The notes under the pieces: model-generated
Told to the model about the DNA's origin: nothing
The model's database searches: none
Seen by the model: only the letters and a program-made list of their open reading frames with translations
Assembly (NCBI GenBank): GCA_910587715.1
Contig: CAJUMV010000010.1
Span: 28,936-92,935 of the forward strand
Length of the DNA: 64,000 nucleotides
Direction of reading: 5' to 3'
Origin: an uncultured Lachnospiraceae bacterium
GTDB taxonomy: Bacteria > Bacillota > Clostridia > Lachnospirales > Lachnospiraceae
Shown: positions 35,139 through 44,962 of the stretch, one piece after another
Position numbering within the stretch: the first letter of the stretch is position 1
Layout: each line of letters opens with the position of its first letter
Made by a program: the position numbers and the translations under genes

Positions 35139-38100
35139 TTACTTCTCTCCCTCCGTCTCCTTCTCTTTCCTGCGGCGCACCACCACAAGTATCACAATAC
35201 CTATTGCCGCTAAAGCAAGTGCCAGCCAGATAAAGCAACAAATCCCTAAGAAGGTCGGACAGATATGGCACAGCCCGCACTTTCTGCCTGCTCCCGCGCC
35301 CTCCGTCTCCTCATAGGCGATGGCGTAGCTTGAGAACATGTCCGTGCTGACCGTGATGGTATCAGACGCCCCGTCCAGATCCCGCAGGAGCGTGTGCTCG
35401 CCCTCATGGGCGCGGATGATGTAAAACTCCCTCCCGCTGCTCTGCAGTTTTTCGGGGATGCCAATCACCACCTCTATCGGTTCATCCGTTGTGGCGATGG
35501 CGTTCCAGTCCCCCGCCCCTATCCTGATGAACATGGAGATGTCCACGTACATGCCGAGCACAAGTCCCGGCGTTTCCTTCTGGTACTCCGCAACGCAGCT
35601 CTCGATCACTTCCTTATCCTGTTCTGGCACTTTCTCGGAAATATCCGTCACGTCCACCCGTATCTCTATGATCTCGCCGCTGTTCACCTTGGCCTGCTGT
35701 TCGGGCTTCAGAACCGCTTTTGCCACCGCTTCGGCGTCCGCCACGGCAGCGGTGCATTTTTCCTCCTCATACACCACCGTCACGATCACCTTCCCGTCTC
35801 CGAGATTTACTTGCGTTTTTTCCTCTCTAATGCCACCCTCTGTCATTCCGGCGGCTGTGCCGTCTGTAGTCTGTGTCTGCGCGTCTGTGCCCCCTGCTCC
35901 CGGCGCGTGTCCTGCACTGTCCGCCTCCTGTGTTTCCGCACCTGTCCCGTCCGGCGCATCGTCCGTTCCTTCCGGCGTCCCGGCTGCCCCCTGTCCGGGC
36001 GTGCTGCCCGGTCTGCCCTCAGGCGTCCGCCCTGCCGGGGGTGTTGTCCCGGGTGCGGCGTCCGTCTCCTTTGCCGGAGGCGTCTGGTTCGCGGGAGGGG
36101 TTACGGGCGGTTTGGGTGTCTGGTTACCGGGGTCTGCCTCTTCCGGGTTTCCCGCCGGGTCATCCGGATTCTGGTCATTTCCATCCCCCTTGTCTTTGTC
36201 CCCGCTTGAGCCGGAGGGTTTCCCGCCGGATTTCTTTGCCACGCCCTCTACGGTGATGGTCTTATTCTCTCTGATATCGCTGATGGTGTAAGTGTAAGGT
36301 TCCGCCGCCGTCAGCTCCACCGTATCACCGTTTACTTTAACCGCAAAGTTTTTCGTCCTCTGGTATCCTTTTTCCAGCGCAACGCGGAAGGTGAAGCTTT
36401 CGCCCTCCTTCACCGGGCTTTCGCTTCCCGTCTCCGCCGTCAGGGTATAGCCCGCGCCGCCCTGCAGGGTGACGGTATAATAATACGTGTAGACCGCGTA
36501 CACGGTCATGTCCGCCGTGATGCCCGCAAATGTTGCAGGGGTGCCCTGCTCGTCACTGCACCATGCACCTATGGCATTTTCCTTCACTGGTACGGGCGGG
36601 ATATCCGCCAGTGTGCCGCCGTAATCCACGAACACCTCCCGGCAGATCTCCCCGTCTACCACAAAGGTCACCTTTATCTGGTACGCCCCTATCTTTGCGG
36701 AATTGCTGTTTTCACTGACAAAGTTAGAAGCCCCGGCTTCCACGCGCACGGTATAGGCGCCGGGTGCAAGCCCCGTAATAACGCCGTTTCCGTCCGCCCG
36801 TCTGCTTACCCATGTCTTCCCGCCGTCTGTGGAAACCTCGTAGGTGGTGTCTGCCGTCAATCCTGTCAGTTTCCCGGTGCCGCCCAGCACTGCCACATCT
36901 TCACCTGTAGGTGTAGGTTTTGCCGGTCTTGCCGGGACGAGAAGGTTCTGCGCAGGGCTGTCGGTCGTCTCGCTGCCGTTGCCCGCTTTGACAATGGTTA
37001 CGGTCGTCCCCATCCACTCCTCTTTAATCGGGATGCACCCCTCCCCGTCCGCCGTGTATTCCGTGTCATGTATGCGGTATGTTCCGCCCGCCGTAAGCCC
37101 TGTCAGCTTTTCTTCGCGGTAAGCAATCTCCGCCGCAGGCTTGTTCTCCGGTCTTTTGACTTTTATGGTCAATTTCATTTCAGCTTGGTTTCCCGCGTTG
37201 TCCGTGGCGGTTATCGTTATCTCCGTGACGCCTGCCGGTATCTCTGACGCGGGGATGGTGAAAGCCGCCTGCGCCGCCGTCTGCAGGGCGCTCTTGTCAA
37301 AGGTGACTGTCTTTTCCCCGCCGTCACCGACCCGGTAGGTAATTGCGTCGAGTCCCCCTGTTACCGCATTGTCCATGTCGTCCTTTACGGTGACAAGCAG
37401 GGCGGGTGTCGTCTCATAGTACCTGTCCTCCACCGCCACGCCGCCGGGCTGTGTCTGTTCGGTGTCGGCAGGTGTGCGGTCTGCCCTTACGGTAATTTCC
37501 GGCGCGTTGTCCTCGATGATGACGCCCGACGCGTCCAGACCCGCTCCCACGGTCACCCCTGCCGATACATTGCCCGCCTTATCGGTGCAGGTGATCGAGA
37601 TTGTTCCCTTGAAATCCGCGGAAACGGTGATTGCCGCCGTTCCATTCGTGAGCGCCGCCGTTTTCTCCTCCGCCGCAGCGCTCTCCGGCGTCACGGTGTA
37701 GATTATCTCATCCGCCCCGCTCCCTTCCTCGGTCACGGGCACGGTAATGGTCAGGCTGTCTTTTCCGATGAGCCAGTGCCACAGGCTCGCAGGCTCATAG
37801 CTGTACCGCAGCGTGCCGATGACAGGGGCGATGTCGTCCGTCCATTTCGCGTAGAAGGTTTTGGCTCCGATATCTGTAGTTGAAATCGCCGTTACTGGCG
37901 TCCCGGTGTAGTCTGCATTGTCATACCAGCCGCTGAAGCTGTAGCCCCTCCTCGTTGGCGTGGGCAGAGTCAGCCCCTTTCCATAGGTATATTTTTTGTA
38001 ATTATCTTCATTCGCGATTGTGCCGCTGTTTTTGTTGTAAGACACGGTGTAGATGTTGGCTGTCCACTTCGCGTAGTAGGTCTTATTTCCCGTCGCGGTC

Positions 38101-38804
38101 GTGAATATGCTTGTCACCTTACTTCCCGTAAAGCCGACGTCCTCATACCAGCCGTCAAAAGTGCAGCCAGCTTTTGTCCAGTCTGCCGGAAGAGATGTTT
38201 CTATTCCGGATGCATAAGACTCTAACTGGGTTCCACTTCCTCCGTTACCATGCAGGGTCACCGTATAAACCACCCTTGCAGTCAAATTACCTCCTTCTGC
38301 GAAAAGAGAATAGGTGGCATGGTCAAGCTTATAGTGCGTGTTATCCGTACTCCCCTGAACTACAGTTGTTCCATTCTGTACATTCTCATATTTAATCGTG
38401 TAAACCTTGCTCAAACCAGACTGTCCCGTACCAATAGCTTTCACGGGCGTTACCGTAGAAATTGCCGTACTTATATCCGCATCATCATGGATTGTTATGC
38501 TTCCATTTCCATTTTTCATGTTAACCGAAGTTGTTCCTCTGATTGTTCCTCCGAATATATTAACCTGAGAAGACTTAAGATTCTGATTAACATAAATTCC
38601 GTTACTGCCTCCGATAATGCTTGCCCCAGAGTAAATATTTACTGTACCACCTGTAGTATCTGAGGAACCTGTTCCAATGGGAATTGCTGATCTTTTTTCT
38701 GCTTGAACAGTACCTCCATACAGACTCAACACACCGTTGTCACTTACCTGAATCGGATTATTAATATCAGGACAATATACCCGCCCCCCCTCCCTGACAG
38801 TCAT
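35139..38804 (-). CDS. C-terminal part of large surface protein (frame-split)
   Basis: Open frame of 1221 codons that continues the protein begun at 40251; the first residues after the G tract (RVYCPDINNPIQVSDNG) join it naturally, so the ATG at 38804 is probably not a true start. Order: glycine-rich beta-helix-like region (~10-130), two InlB B-type repeats (~185-325, each ending YYAKWT or FYAKWT), several Ig-like domains, a Pro/Thr/Gly-rich stalk (~860-980), a final folded domain, then KCGLCHICPTFLGIC, one membrane helix (~1190-1210) and a basic tail RRRKEKE. No LPXTG. Likely a wall-spanning, membrane-anchored adhesin-like protein. Confidence 0.8.
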   Translation of the reverse strand: MTVREGGRVYCPDINNPIQVSDNGVLSLYGGTVQAEKRSAIPIGTGSSDTTGGTVNIYSGASIIGGSNGIYVNQNLKSSQVNIFGGTIRGTTSVNMKNGNGSITIHDDADISTAISTVTPVKAIGTGQSGLSKVYTIKYENVQNGTTVVQGSTDNTHYKLDHATYSLFAEGGNLTARVVYTVTLHGNGGSGTQLESYASGIETSLPADWTKAGCTFDGWYEDVGFTGSKVTSIFTTATGNKTYYAKWTANIYTVSYNKNSGTIANEDNYKKYTYGKGLTLPTPTRRGYSFSGWYDNADYTGTPVTAISTTDIGAKTFYAKWTDDIAPVIGTLRYSYEPASLWHWLIGKDSLTITVPVTEEGSGADEIIYTVTPESAAAEEKTAALTNGTAAITVSADFKGTISITCTDKAGNVSAGVTVGAGLDASGVIIEDNAPEITVRADRTPADTEQTQPGGVAVEDRYYETTPALLVTVKDDMDNAVTGGLDAITYRVGDGGEKTVTFDKSALQTAAQAAFTIPASEIPAGVTEITITATDNAGNQAEMKLTIKVKRPENKPAAEIAYREEKLTGLTAGGTYRIHDTEYTADGEGCIPIKEEWMGTTVTIVKAGNGSETTDSPAQNLLVPARPAKPTPTGEDVAVLGGTGKLTGLTADTTYEVSTDGGKTWVSRRADGNGVITGLAPGAYTVRVEAGASNFVSENSNSAKIGAYQIKVTFVVDGEICREVFVDYGGTLADIPPVPVKENAIGAWCSDEQGTPATFAGITADMTVYAVYTYYYTVTLQGGAGYTLTAETGSESPVKEGESFTFRVALEKGYQRTKNFAVKVNGDTVELTAAEPYTYTISDIRENKTITVEGVAKKSGGKPSGSSGDKDKGDGNDQNPDDPAGNPEEADPGNQTPKPPVTPPANQTPPAKETDAAPGTTPPAGRTPEGRPGSTPGQGAAGTPEGTDDAPDGTGAETQEADSAGHAPGAGGTDAQTQTTDGTAAGMTEGGIREEKTQVNLGDGKVIVTVVYEEEKCTAAVADAEAVAKAVLKPEQQAKVNSGEIIEIRVDVTDISEKVPEQDKEVIESCVAEYQKETPGLVLGMYVDISMFIRIGAGDWNAIATTDEPIEVVIGIPEKLQSSGREFYIIRAHEGEHTLLRDLDGASDTITVSTDMFSSYAIAYEETEGAGAGRKCGLCHICPTFLGICCFIWLALALAAIGIVILVVVRRRKEKETEGEK

Positions 38805-40251
38805 AGATATTTAACGCATATCTATTGACGCGAATCATCCCGTTAGAAACACTGCCTTCAATTTTGTGTCCGCACAGGCAAAGATTCATATTGCCGGGTA
38901 TTTCATAAAAATCGCCCAATGTGACATTGTTCGTTAGACAATAGTTTCCCGCCTCTGGCGGTAGTCTGTCCGTCCTCGACCATTCCTGAAATGTAACGCC
39001 ATTGTGCTCATGTATCTCATTGGCACCTACCATTGTCACGGTATGTCCCGTCATCATCCCCGCAAGCTCCACCCACGCCGTCAGCTTTGCCAGCGCCTCC
39101 TCCGGCATCTGCGCCTGCTGTTCCTCTGTCAGCAGCTCGTATGCCTCCCAGATGGCAAGGGCTTCTTCTGCGTAGGCATACAGCTTTTCTTCCCACTCCT
39201 CATAGGCATCCTCATCCTCCACTTCCGGCTCTGCGGCAAGAAATGTGTCCACCTCCGGCAATGCCGCTATCCGCGCAAGCAACTCCTGTATCACAGCGTC
39301 TATGATTCCTACCGTCACCGTAATTTCGGGCAGGCTGACGCCCTCCGCCAGTGCATAACCTTCCGGCAGAACCGCGGTAAAGGTATAGATTCCCTCCGTA
39401 TTTCCGTCAAACGAAGGCTCGGACCGCCATGTCACGCCTTCTATATTAATCGCCTCTTCCTGCTCCTTTTTCTTTGCTTCTTCTTGTGCCTCCGCCTGTG
39501 TGTTTTCCAGCGTTTGCACCAGGAGCACATTCTCCGCAAGATATTCCTGCATTGTGACGGTATAGGTTACCTGTGCATGTGCGCTTTCCCGCTTTTCCTC
39601 CGAAAACGTGTTTTCCTGCACGGTTTCGCTCTCAACCTGTTCCTCTGCGGGCGCACTTTCCTCTTCGCCATTTTCTTCCTTTTCGGTGTCAGCTTTGTCC
39701 CCGTTTTCTGTGGCGGTCGTCTCGTCCGCTTCTTCCGATTCTCCGTCCTCCGGCTGTACGTCCTGTCCGTCCCCGGTCTCCGAATTTTTATCTTCGGTCT
39801 CACCGTCGCCCTCTGTGACCCCGTTTTCCCCGTCAGATGTTTCGCCGTCTTCTTTGCCGCCACTCTCTCCGGCATCCGATTCTCCGCCTTCTTCCGTACC
39901 GTCACTTTCCCCGGCATCCTCTTTGCTGTCATCCCCCGGCTGACCTTCTGTATCTTCCGGCGGCTGGCTTTCCCCCTCTGCCGTCACAACTGCCTCCAAC
40001 GTGTCAGGCAGCGTTAGCTCCTCCAAAGCCGTCCCCGTCGGAACAGTCTGCTCCCTGATTTCCTCCGGAAGCTGTGCAAAGCCGGAGATATGCCGTTTCC
40101 CCGTCACCGCCGTTTCCTCCGCCGCAGAGACGGAACGCGGCGCGGGCATATCCGGGCAGGTTGTGACCAGCACGCAGAAGCTGAGCATTCCCGCCAATAT
40201 GCGCATACGTTTTTTCCCTTTTCCTTTTACCCATGTATCTTGTCTTCTCAT
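38767..40251 (-). CDS. N-terminal part of large surface protein (frame-split)
   Basis: 494 residues as read. Signal peptide (~1-45: basic start, then MRILAGMLSFCVLVTT and SVSAAEE). An acidic Glu/Asp/Gly-rich stalk (~75-215), a sugar-binding-like or Ig-like segment around residue 290, a helical region rich in Glu/Ala, then the beginning of a beta-helix (NNVTLGDFYEIPGNMNLCLC, NRYALNIYDCQGGG). It stops 13 bases after the G7 tract. With six G the frame would run directly into the 1221-codon frame, giving one ~1700-residue protein. GGAGGGATACG precedes the ATG at 40251; upstream TTG at 40353 is rejected. Confidence 0.82.
   Translation of the reverse strand: MRRQDTWVKGKGKKRMRILAGMLSFCVLVTTCPDMPAPRSVSAAEETAVTGKRHISGFAQLPEEIREQTVPTGTALEELTLPDTLEAVVTAEGESQPPEDTEGQPGDDSKEDAGESDGTEEGGESDAGESGGKEDGETSDGENGVTEGDGETEDKNSETGDGQDVQPEDGESEEADETTATENGDKADTEKEENGEEESAPAEEQVESETVQENTFSEEKRESAHAQVTYTVTMQEYLAENVLLVQTLENTQAEAQEEAKKKEQEEAINIEGVTWRSEPSFDGNTEGIYTFTAVLPEGYALAEGVSLPEITVTVGIIDAVIQELLARIAALPEVDTFLAAEPEVEDEDAYEEWEEKLYAYAEEALAIWEAYELLTEEQQAQMPEEALAKLTAWVELAGMMTGHTVTMVGANEIHEHNGVTFQEWSRTDRLPPEAGNYCLTNNVTLGDFYEIPGNMNLCLCGHKIEGSVSNGMIRVNRYALNIYDCQGGGAGILS
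38784..38790 (-). repeat. Homopolymeric G7 tract at the frame break
   Basis: Seven C on the plus strand (G7 in the coding strand), within GGGAGGGGGGGCGGG. The two halves of the surface protein lie in frames that differ by one base exactly here. Six G would restore the frame. Confidence 0.85.
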
Positions 40252-40416
40252 CGTATCCCTCCATGTCAGTCTGTGCTTATGCGCGCAAAAAGCCGCCGTC
40301 CCCACAGAAACAGGCATTGCCTGCCCTGTGAAGACAGCGGCTATTTTTATCAAACAGTTTTAACACTGGTCTTAAGGAACCAACCGTGGAAAAGAGCGTA
40401 AAAAAACGTAAGCTAG

Positions 40417-40500
<84 letters not shown>

Positions 40501-40701
40501 GACGTGTCAACTCCTTTTCATGATAAGGTGACATTATCATATATGAAAGAGGGAATTTTTTCTACCCAAATGGTACAGATTGTCGTTTTTGTGGTATAGA
40601 TTTTACATTTAGTTACATAACTCATAAAGCAGGGCGCTTGCAAACCGATTTTCCTGTTTTGTAACCGAGTTTCACATTTTCATAATTTTATGTAAAATAT
40701 A

Positions 40702-40730
40702 TTTACAATTCCGTCATATCTATGCTATAG
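40702..40730 (+). promoter_or_regulatory. Promoter of the Rpn-type nuclease gene
   Basis: TTTACA (40702-40707), 17 bases, CTATAG (40725-40730). The remaining DNA between 40501 and 40701 holds a TGATAAGGTGACATTATCA palindrome (40520-40540) and no gene. Confidence 0.6.
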
Positions 40731-40786
40731 TGAGAAAAAGCATATTTTCTACACAAACAGATCGGTAAGCTCTATTTATATTCTAA

Positions 40787-40847
40787 GTTTCAGAAAATCC
40801 ATGCTTTGAATCCAACTAACCAATTACAAAGCAGGAGAGTCTGAAAC
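40787..40847 (+). ncRNA. Structured 5' leader of the Rpn-type gene
   Basis: GTTTCAGA (40787-40794) pairs with TCTGAAAC (40840-40847), and inside it TGCTTTG (40802-40808) with CAAAGCA (40827-40833). Just downstream, GTCTG can pair with CAGAC and GGAGA with TCTCC, giving a competing structure. The leader is ~180 bases long. No known RNA family was recognised. Confidence 0.5.
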
Positions 40848-40916
40848 GGTTCTCCTGTACAGACGGTTTTATCCTTAATCAAGAGAAAAACTGTCACCAT
40901 CAAGGAGGACACAAAA

Positions 40917-41798
40917 ATGAACGAAGCGAAAGCAAGCGTACACCGCAACTACAAGGACACCATATTCCGTATGATATTTCGGGAGAAGGAAAACCTGTTG
41001 AGCCTGTACAATGCACTGAACGGCACGGCATACGAGGAGACGGACTCTCTGGAAATCACTACACTGGAAAACGCGGTCTACATGAATTATAAAAACGACA
41101 TTTCTTTCGTGTTTGATTTTGAACTGCTCCTCTACGAACACCAGTCTACCTGTAACCCGAACATGCCGCTGCGGGATTTAATCTATGTGACCCGTGTATT
41201 GCAGAATCGAGTCAAAGACGAAAACTTGTACAGCAAGTCGCTCATCAAGATCCCAACACCCCGATTTGTCGTATTCTACAACGGGACAGACTTCCAGCCT
41301 GAACAGCAGGTTTTGTATCTGTCGGATGCTTTTGAGAAAAAACAGGACGAACCGGCTTTGGAATTGTCGGTGATTGTCTATAATATTAACCTTGGGTACA
41401 ATCAGGAACTCTTAAATGCGTGCTGTCTGTTGAAGGAGTACGCGCAGTATGTTGCACAGGTGAGGGCATATGCGGAAGAACTGCCTTTATCGGAGGCGGT
41501 CGAAAAAGCGGTAGACGACTGTATCAGAAATCATATCCTTGCAGAGTTTTTAGCGAAGAACCGAGCGGAGGCGATAGCGGTGAGTATTTTTGAATATGAC
41601 GAAGAAAAACATATGAAAAGCGAGCGGAAGGAATGGCTGACCAAAGGACGAAAGGAAGGCAGTGACACGCTCGCCGTACTACTCCAAGCTTTGATGAACG
41701 CCGGAAAATCGGAGGAAGTAAACCGCGTTCTCAATGACGGTGATTATCGCAAGAAGATGCTTGAGGAATACTTCTCGAAAGAAAGCCGCCTTATCTAA
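40917..41798 (+). CDS. Rpn/PD-(D/E)XK family transposase-like nuclease
   Basis: 293 residues of the YhgA/Rpn type. The N-terminus NYKDTIFRMIFREKENLLSL is the family opening; the nuclease-like core holds SFVFDFELLLYEHQST with the D, E and Q of the PD-(D/E)XK core, then LIKIPTPRFVVFYNG. The C-terminus (KSERKEWLTKGRKEGS) is helical and charged. Rpn proteins promote RecA-independent recombination in E. coli; the role here is inferred. AAGGAGGACACAAAA precedes the ATG, and a long structured leader lies upstream. Confidence 0.83.
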   Translation: MNEAKASVHRNYKDTIFRMIFREKENLLSLYNALNGTAYEETDSLEITTLENAVYMNYKNDISFVFDFELLLYEHQSTCNPNMPLRDLIYVTRVLQNRVKDENLYSKSLIKIPTPRFVVFYNGTDFQPEQQVLYLSDAFEKKQDEPALELSVIVYNINLGYNQELLNACCLLKEYAQYVAQVRAYAEELPLSEAVEKAVDDCIRNHILAEFLAKNRAEAIAVSIFEYDEEKHMKSERKEWLTKGRKEGSDTLAVLLQALMNAGKSEEVNRVLNDGDYRKKMLEEYFSKESRLI

Positions 41799-41837
41799 AA
41801 GCTTACCTCAATAGGATTCTTTTTATCAACCATAACA

Positions 41838-41873
41838 AAAGGCTGTCCCGTTGCGACAGCCCTTTGTTTTTCC
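41838..41873 (+). terminator. Terminator after the Rpn-type gene
   Basis: GGCTGTC pairs with GACAGCC, followed by CTTTGTTTTTC; it also serves the convergent gene ending at 41903. Confidence 0.8.
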
Positions 41874-41902
41874 CATTGTTTTTTCCTGACGGCTATTTCA
41901 TT

Positions 41903-43549
41903 CTACTGCACAACCCCGTCTCCGCCTCTCGTCCAGACAACATTATCCCGAATCATCTGGTCGATATCCATGCCAATAATCTCCGAAGCCCTCGCCTTCG
42001 CGGCGCCTTCACTGCCCGTGCCGAGCTGCTTGTAAATGTCGTAGGCGGGCTTGTGGCTGCCGTCCAGATTCGTAAGTCCCAGATTCAGCTTGCTCTCCAT
42101 CTCGTGCGCGTCGTCCTTAAAACGGAAGAGCATGAACGCGTCCACATCCGGCAGGGAAGCCGCTTTCAGATAGCCGTAAGCCACCGACGCTTCCTGATTT
42201 TCATTTCCAAAATAAGAGGTATAGCCAATCTCCGCCAGCGAAATGCTACGCACCTGCCCCGCGGGATTTAAAAATTTCCCCTGATGCATATAATCAATCA
42301 GTATATCAATATTCTGCATGGTGATATAGGGGGTGGAAACACTCTGTTTCACCCACACTGCCGGTCCGTTCCACGCGTAAGGGTCATAGAGGGGCGAGTT
42401 GTAAGGGTGGTAGGACAGCCCCCAGTCGATATTTCCCTCCCGGTTGATGTAATAATTGAACTGGTCGAGATAATCCTTCGCCAAAAAGCTGCCGGGATTG
42501 GACTTGCGCCCCCACTCCTGGTCGATGGAGTTATAAACCCAGATATTTGCGTTCATCGCTTTTAATTCATTATAGAAGATACGGAACGCCTTCACATAAG
42601 CGCTCACATTCACATCCAGATTGGAGGAATCCATGTACCACCAGGATGTGCGCGCATTCACTTCATTGCCGAGAATCCAGTTGTCAATCTGCCCGTTTCC
42701 GGTCTTTCCGGAATACCGCTGACCCAGAAAGGCACAGACCGCTTTCAGATGCTCCACGCCGCCGCTTTCCTCCACATTCAGGGCATAGCTGGGACATTCC
42801 GCCCCGCCCCTCGCCAGCGGATGCACCAAATCCTGAGAACCCGCGGTGCCGCCCCTGTTCAGGAGCACCATGGTCACCTGCATTCCCTGATTGTTAAAGC
42901 CCTTGACCATCTGGTCATAGTGGTCGATTCTGCCATGGCTGAAATAATAGGTCTGCCCGTTATAGGAAAAAGGAAGTGTCCCCGCATCGCCGGGCGCCGC
43001 GCAGATTTCATCCAGATAAATATTATAGACCACCTGCTGCACACCGAGATCTTTCAGCTCCCCGCTGTTGATCGCGGAAATCTCCGGCAGAATCCCCTTA
43101 ATACCGCGGGTCATGCGCCCCGAGGTAAACGCCGCGACGGCCTCCGGGTTCGTGATGTAATGCTCGTCACTGACCTGAATCATCTGTCCGCCCCGCTTCA
43201 CCGCCACCAGAAACTTCCGGCTTAAGTTAGAATCCGGTGTATTATAGTTCAAGGGAAAGGATACCGTCACGGAGGAACCCGCATCCACGGAAGCTACCAC
43301 CGTTCCCACGGGACCGTCCTGAAAAACTTCGTCCGCATAAATATAGTATTTGCCGTCGTCGCCGGACGGAACGCTTGACGCCGTCAGCGTACAATTTACA
43401 TTGCCGCCCGCAATCTGACAGGAACTGATGGAAACAGGGCGTCCCGCCGCCTGTACGCTTTTTCCGCACACAATGACCGATAAAGTCAACGCAAAAAGCG
43501 CCGCAAAAAATTTCCAAGTCTTACCGATTTTTCTTTTGCATGTTTTCAT
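41903..43549 (-). CDS. Secreted DUF5722-type glycosidase-like protein
   Basis: 548 residues. Signal peptide (~1-35, ending SVQAAG). A beta-rich N-terminal domain (~36-140) precedes a TIM-barrel-like region (~150-530) with KDLGVQQVVYNIYLDEI, MQVTMVLLNRGG, NWILGNEVNART, LSYHPYNSPLYDP and SLAEIGYTS. The NE in LGNEVN and the E in AEIGY are placed like the acid/base and nucleophile of clan GH-A glycosidases. I recall this as the DUF5722 family; the substrate is unknown. GAGGAGAAGTGTT precedes the ATG at 43549. 22 bp after trpB. Confidence 0.8.
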   Translation of the reverse strand: MKTCKRKIGKTWKFFAALFALTLSVIVCGKSVQAAGRPVSISSCQIAGGNVNCTLTASSVPSGDDGKYYIYADEVFQDGPVGTVVASVDAGSSVTVSFPLNYNTPDSNLSRKFLVAVKRGGQMIQVSDEHYITNPEAVAAFTSGRMTRGIKGILPEISAINSGELKDLGVQQVVYNIYLDEICAAPGDAGTLPFSYNGQTYYFSHGRIDHYDQMVKGFNNQGMQVTMVLLNRGGTAGSQDLVHPLARGGAECPSYALNVEESGGVEHLKAVCAFLGQRYSGKTGNGQIDNWILGNEVNARTSWWYMDSSNLDVNVSAYVKAFRIFYNELKAMNANIWVYNSIDQEWGRKSNPGSFLAKDYLDQFNYYINREGNIDWGLSYHPYNSPLYDPYAWNGPAVWVKQSVSTPYITMQNIDILIDYMHQGKFLNPAGQVRSISLAEIGYTSYFGNENQEASVAYGYLKAASLPDVDAFMLFRFKDDAHEMESKLNLGLTNLDGSHKPAYDIYKQLGTGSEGAAKARASEIIGMDIDQMIRDNVVWTRGGDGVVQ

Positions 43550-43571
43550 AACACTTCTCCTCATCTTCCCC

Positions 43572-44942
43572 TTAAACCGACGGAATGCCCGCAAACCCTT
43601 TTGCTAAATCTTCATCCGTCGGAATATAATCGGACATCTCACCGTCGTGGAACTTCCCATAAGCCACCATATCGAAATATCCTGTACCGGTCAGTCCGAA
43701 GACAATCGTCTTCTCCTCCCCGGTTTCTTTGCACTTTATGGCTTCATCCATAGCCACCTTGATCGCATGGGCGCTCTCCGGCGCGGGCAGGATGCCTTCC
43801 ACCCTCGCGAACTCCTCCGCCGCCTTGAATACTGCCGTCTGCTCCACGCTGACCGCCTCGATCAGCCCGTCGTCGTAAAGCTGCGACACGACGGAACTCA
43901 TACCGTGGTAGCGCAAGCCCCCCGCATGGTTCGGCGCGGGCATAAAGCCGCTTCCCAGCGTATACATCTTCGCAAGCGGGCAGACCTTTCCGGTATCACA
44001 GAAATCATAGACATATTTTCCTCTGGTCAGACTCGGACAGGACGCAGGCTCCACCGCCACAATCCGGTAATCCGCTTCCCCTCTGATCTTCTCGCCCACA
44101 AAAGGAGAAATCAAGCCGCCCAGATTAGAACCGCCGCCCGCGCAGCCGATGATCATATCCGGCTTAATGTCATATTTTTTCAGCGCCGCTTTCGTCTCCT
44201 CACCGATAATCGACTGGTGTAAGAGCACCTGCGACAACACGCTTCCCAGCACATAACGATAGCCTTCTCTCTCTCCTGCCGCTTCCACCGCTTCGGAAAT
44301 GGCGCAGCCAAGACTGCCGCCCGTTCCCGGGAACTCCGCCAGAATCTTGCGCCCCACGTTGGTCGTGTCGGAGGGCGAAGGCGTTACCTGCGCGCCGTAA
44401 GTGCGCATCACTTCACGCCGAAAAGGTTTCTGCTCATAGGAAACCTTCACCATATAAACATGGCAGTCCAAATCAAAATAGGAACACGCCATGGAAAGCG
44501 CCGTACCCCACTGCCCGGCTCCCGTCTCCGTGGTCACGCCCTTAAGCCCCTGCTGTTTCGCGTAATATGCCTGCGCGATCGCGGAATTGAGTTTATGGCT
44601 GCCGCTCGTGTTATTTCCTTCAAACTTATAATAGATTTTAGCCGGCGTATCCAGCTTCTTTTCCAGACAATAAGCGCGCACAAGCGGCGACGGGCGGTAC
44701 ATCTTATAGAAATCCAGAATTTCCTGCGGAATGTCGATATAGGCGTCCGTATCGTTCAATTCCTGTCTCGCCAGCTCATCGCAGAAAACCTGACTCAGCT
44801 CCTCGACGGTAATCGGCTTAAGCGTGCCGGGATTTAGCAGCGGCGACGGCTTATTTTTCATATCCGCACGGACATTGTACCACTGCTTCGGCATCTCCTC
44901 CTCTTCCAGATATATCTTATACGGTATCGTTTTTTCTGACAT
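43572..44942 (-). CDS. TrpB2-type tryptophan synthase beta-like enzyme
   Basis: 456 residues, longer than TrpB1 (~400), as expected for TrpB2. SGSHKLNSAIAQAYY holds the PLP lysine, TETGAGQWGTALS the beta active-site glutamate region, and GCAGGGSNLGG the phosphate loop. TrpB2 makes tryptophan from indole and serine without needing TrpA; some also use phosphoserine. No trpA or other trp gene is near. It lies 20 bp after the chemoreceptor and 22 bp before the DUF5722 gene, so one transcript is likely. Confidence 0.92.
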   Translation of the reverse strand: MSEKTIPYKIYLEEEEMPKQWYNVRADMKNKPSPLLNPGTLKPITVEELSQVFCDELARQELNDTDAYIDIPQEILDFYKMYRPSPLVRAYCLEKKLDTPAKIYYKFEGNNTSGSHKLNSAIAQAYYAKQQGLKGVTTETGAGQWGTALSMACSYFDLDCHVYMVKVSYEQKPFRREVMRTYGAQVTPSPSDTTNVGRKILAEFPGTGGSLGCAISEAVEAAGEREGYRYVLGSVLSQVLLHQSIIGEETKAALKKYDIKPDMIIGCAGGGSNLGGLISPFVGEKIRGEADYRIVAVEPASCPSLTRGKYVYDFCDTGKVCPLAKMYTLGSGFMPAPNHAGGLRYHGMSSVVSQLYDDGLIEAVSVEQTAVFKAAEEFARVEGILPAPESAHAIKVAMDEAIKCKETGEEKTIVFGLTGTGYFDMVAYGKFHDGEMSDYIPTDEDLAKGFAGIPSV

Positions 44943-44962
44943 GTTTCTTTCCCCTGTTTTCC

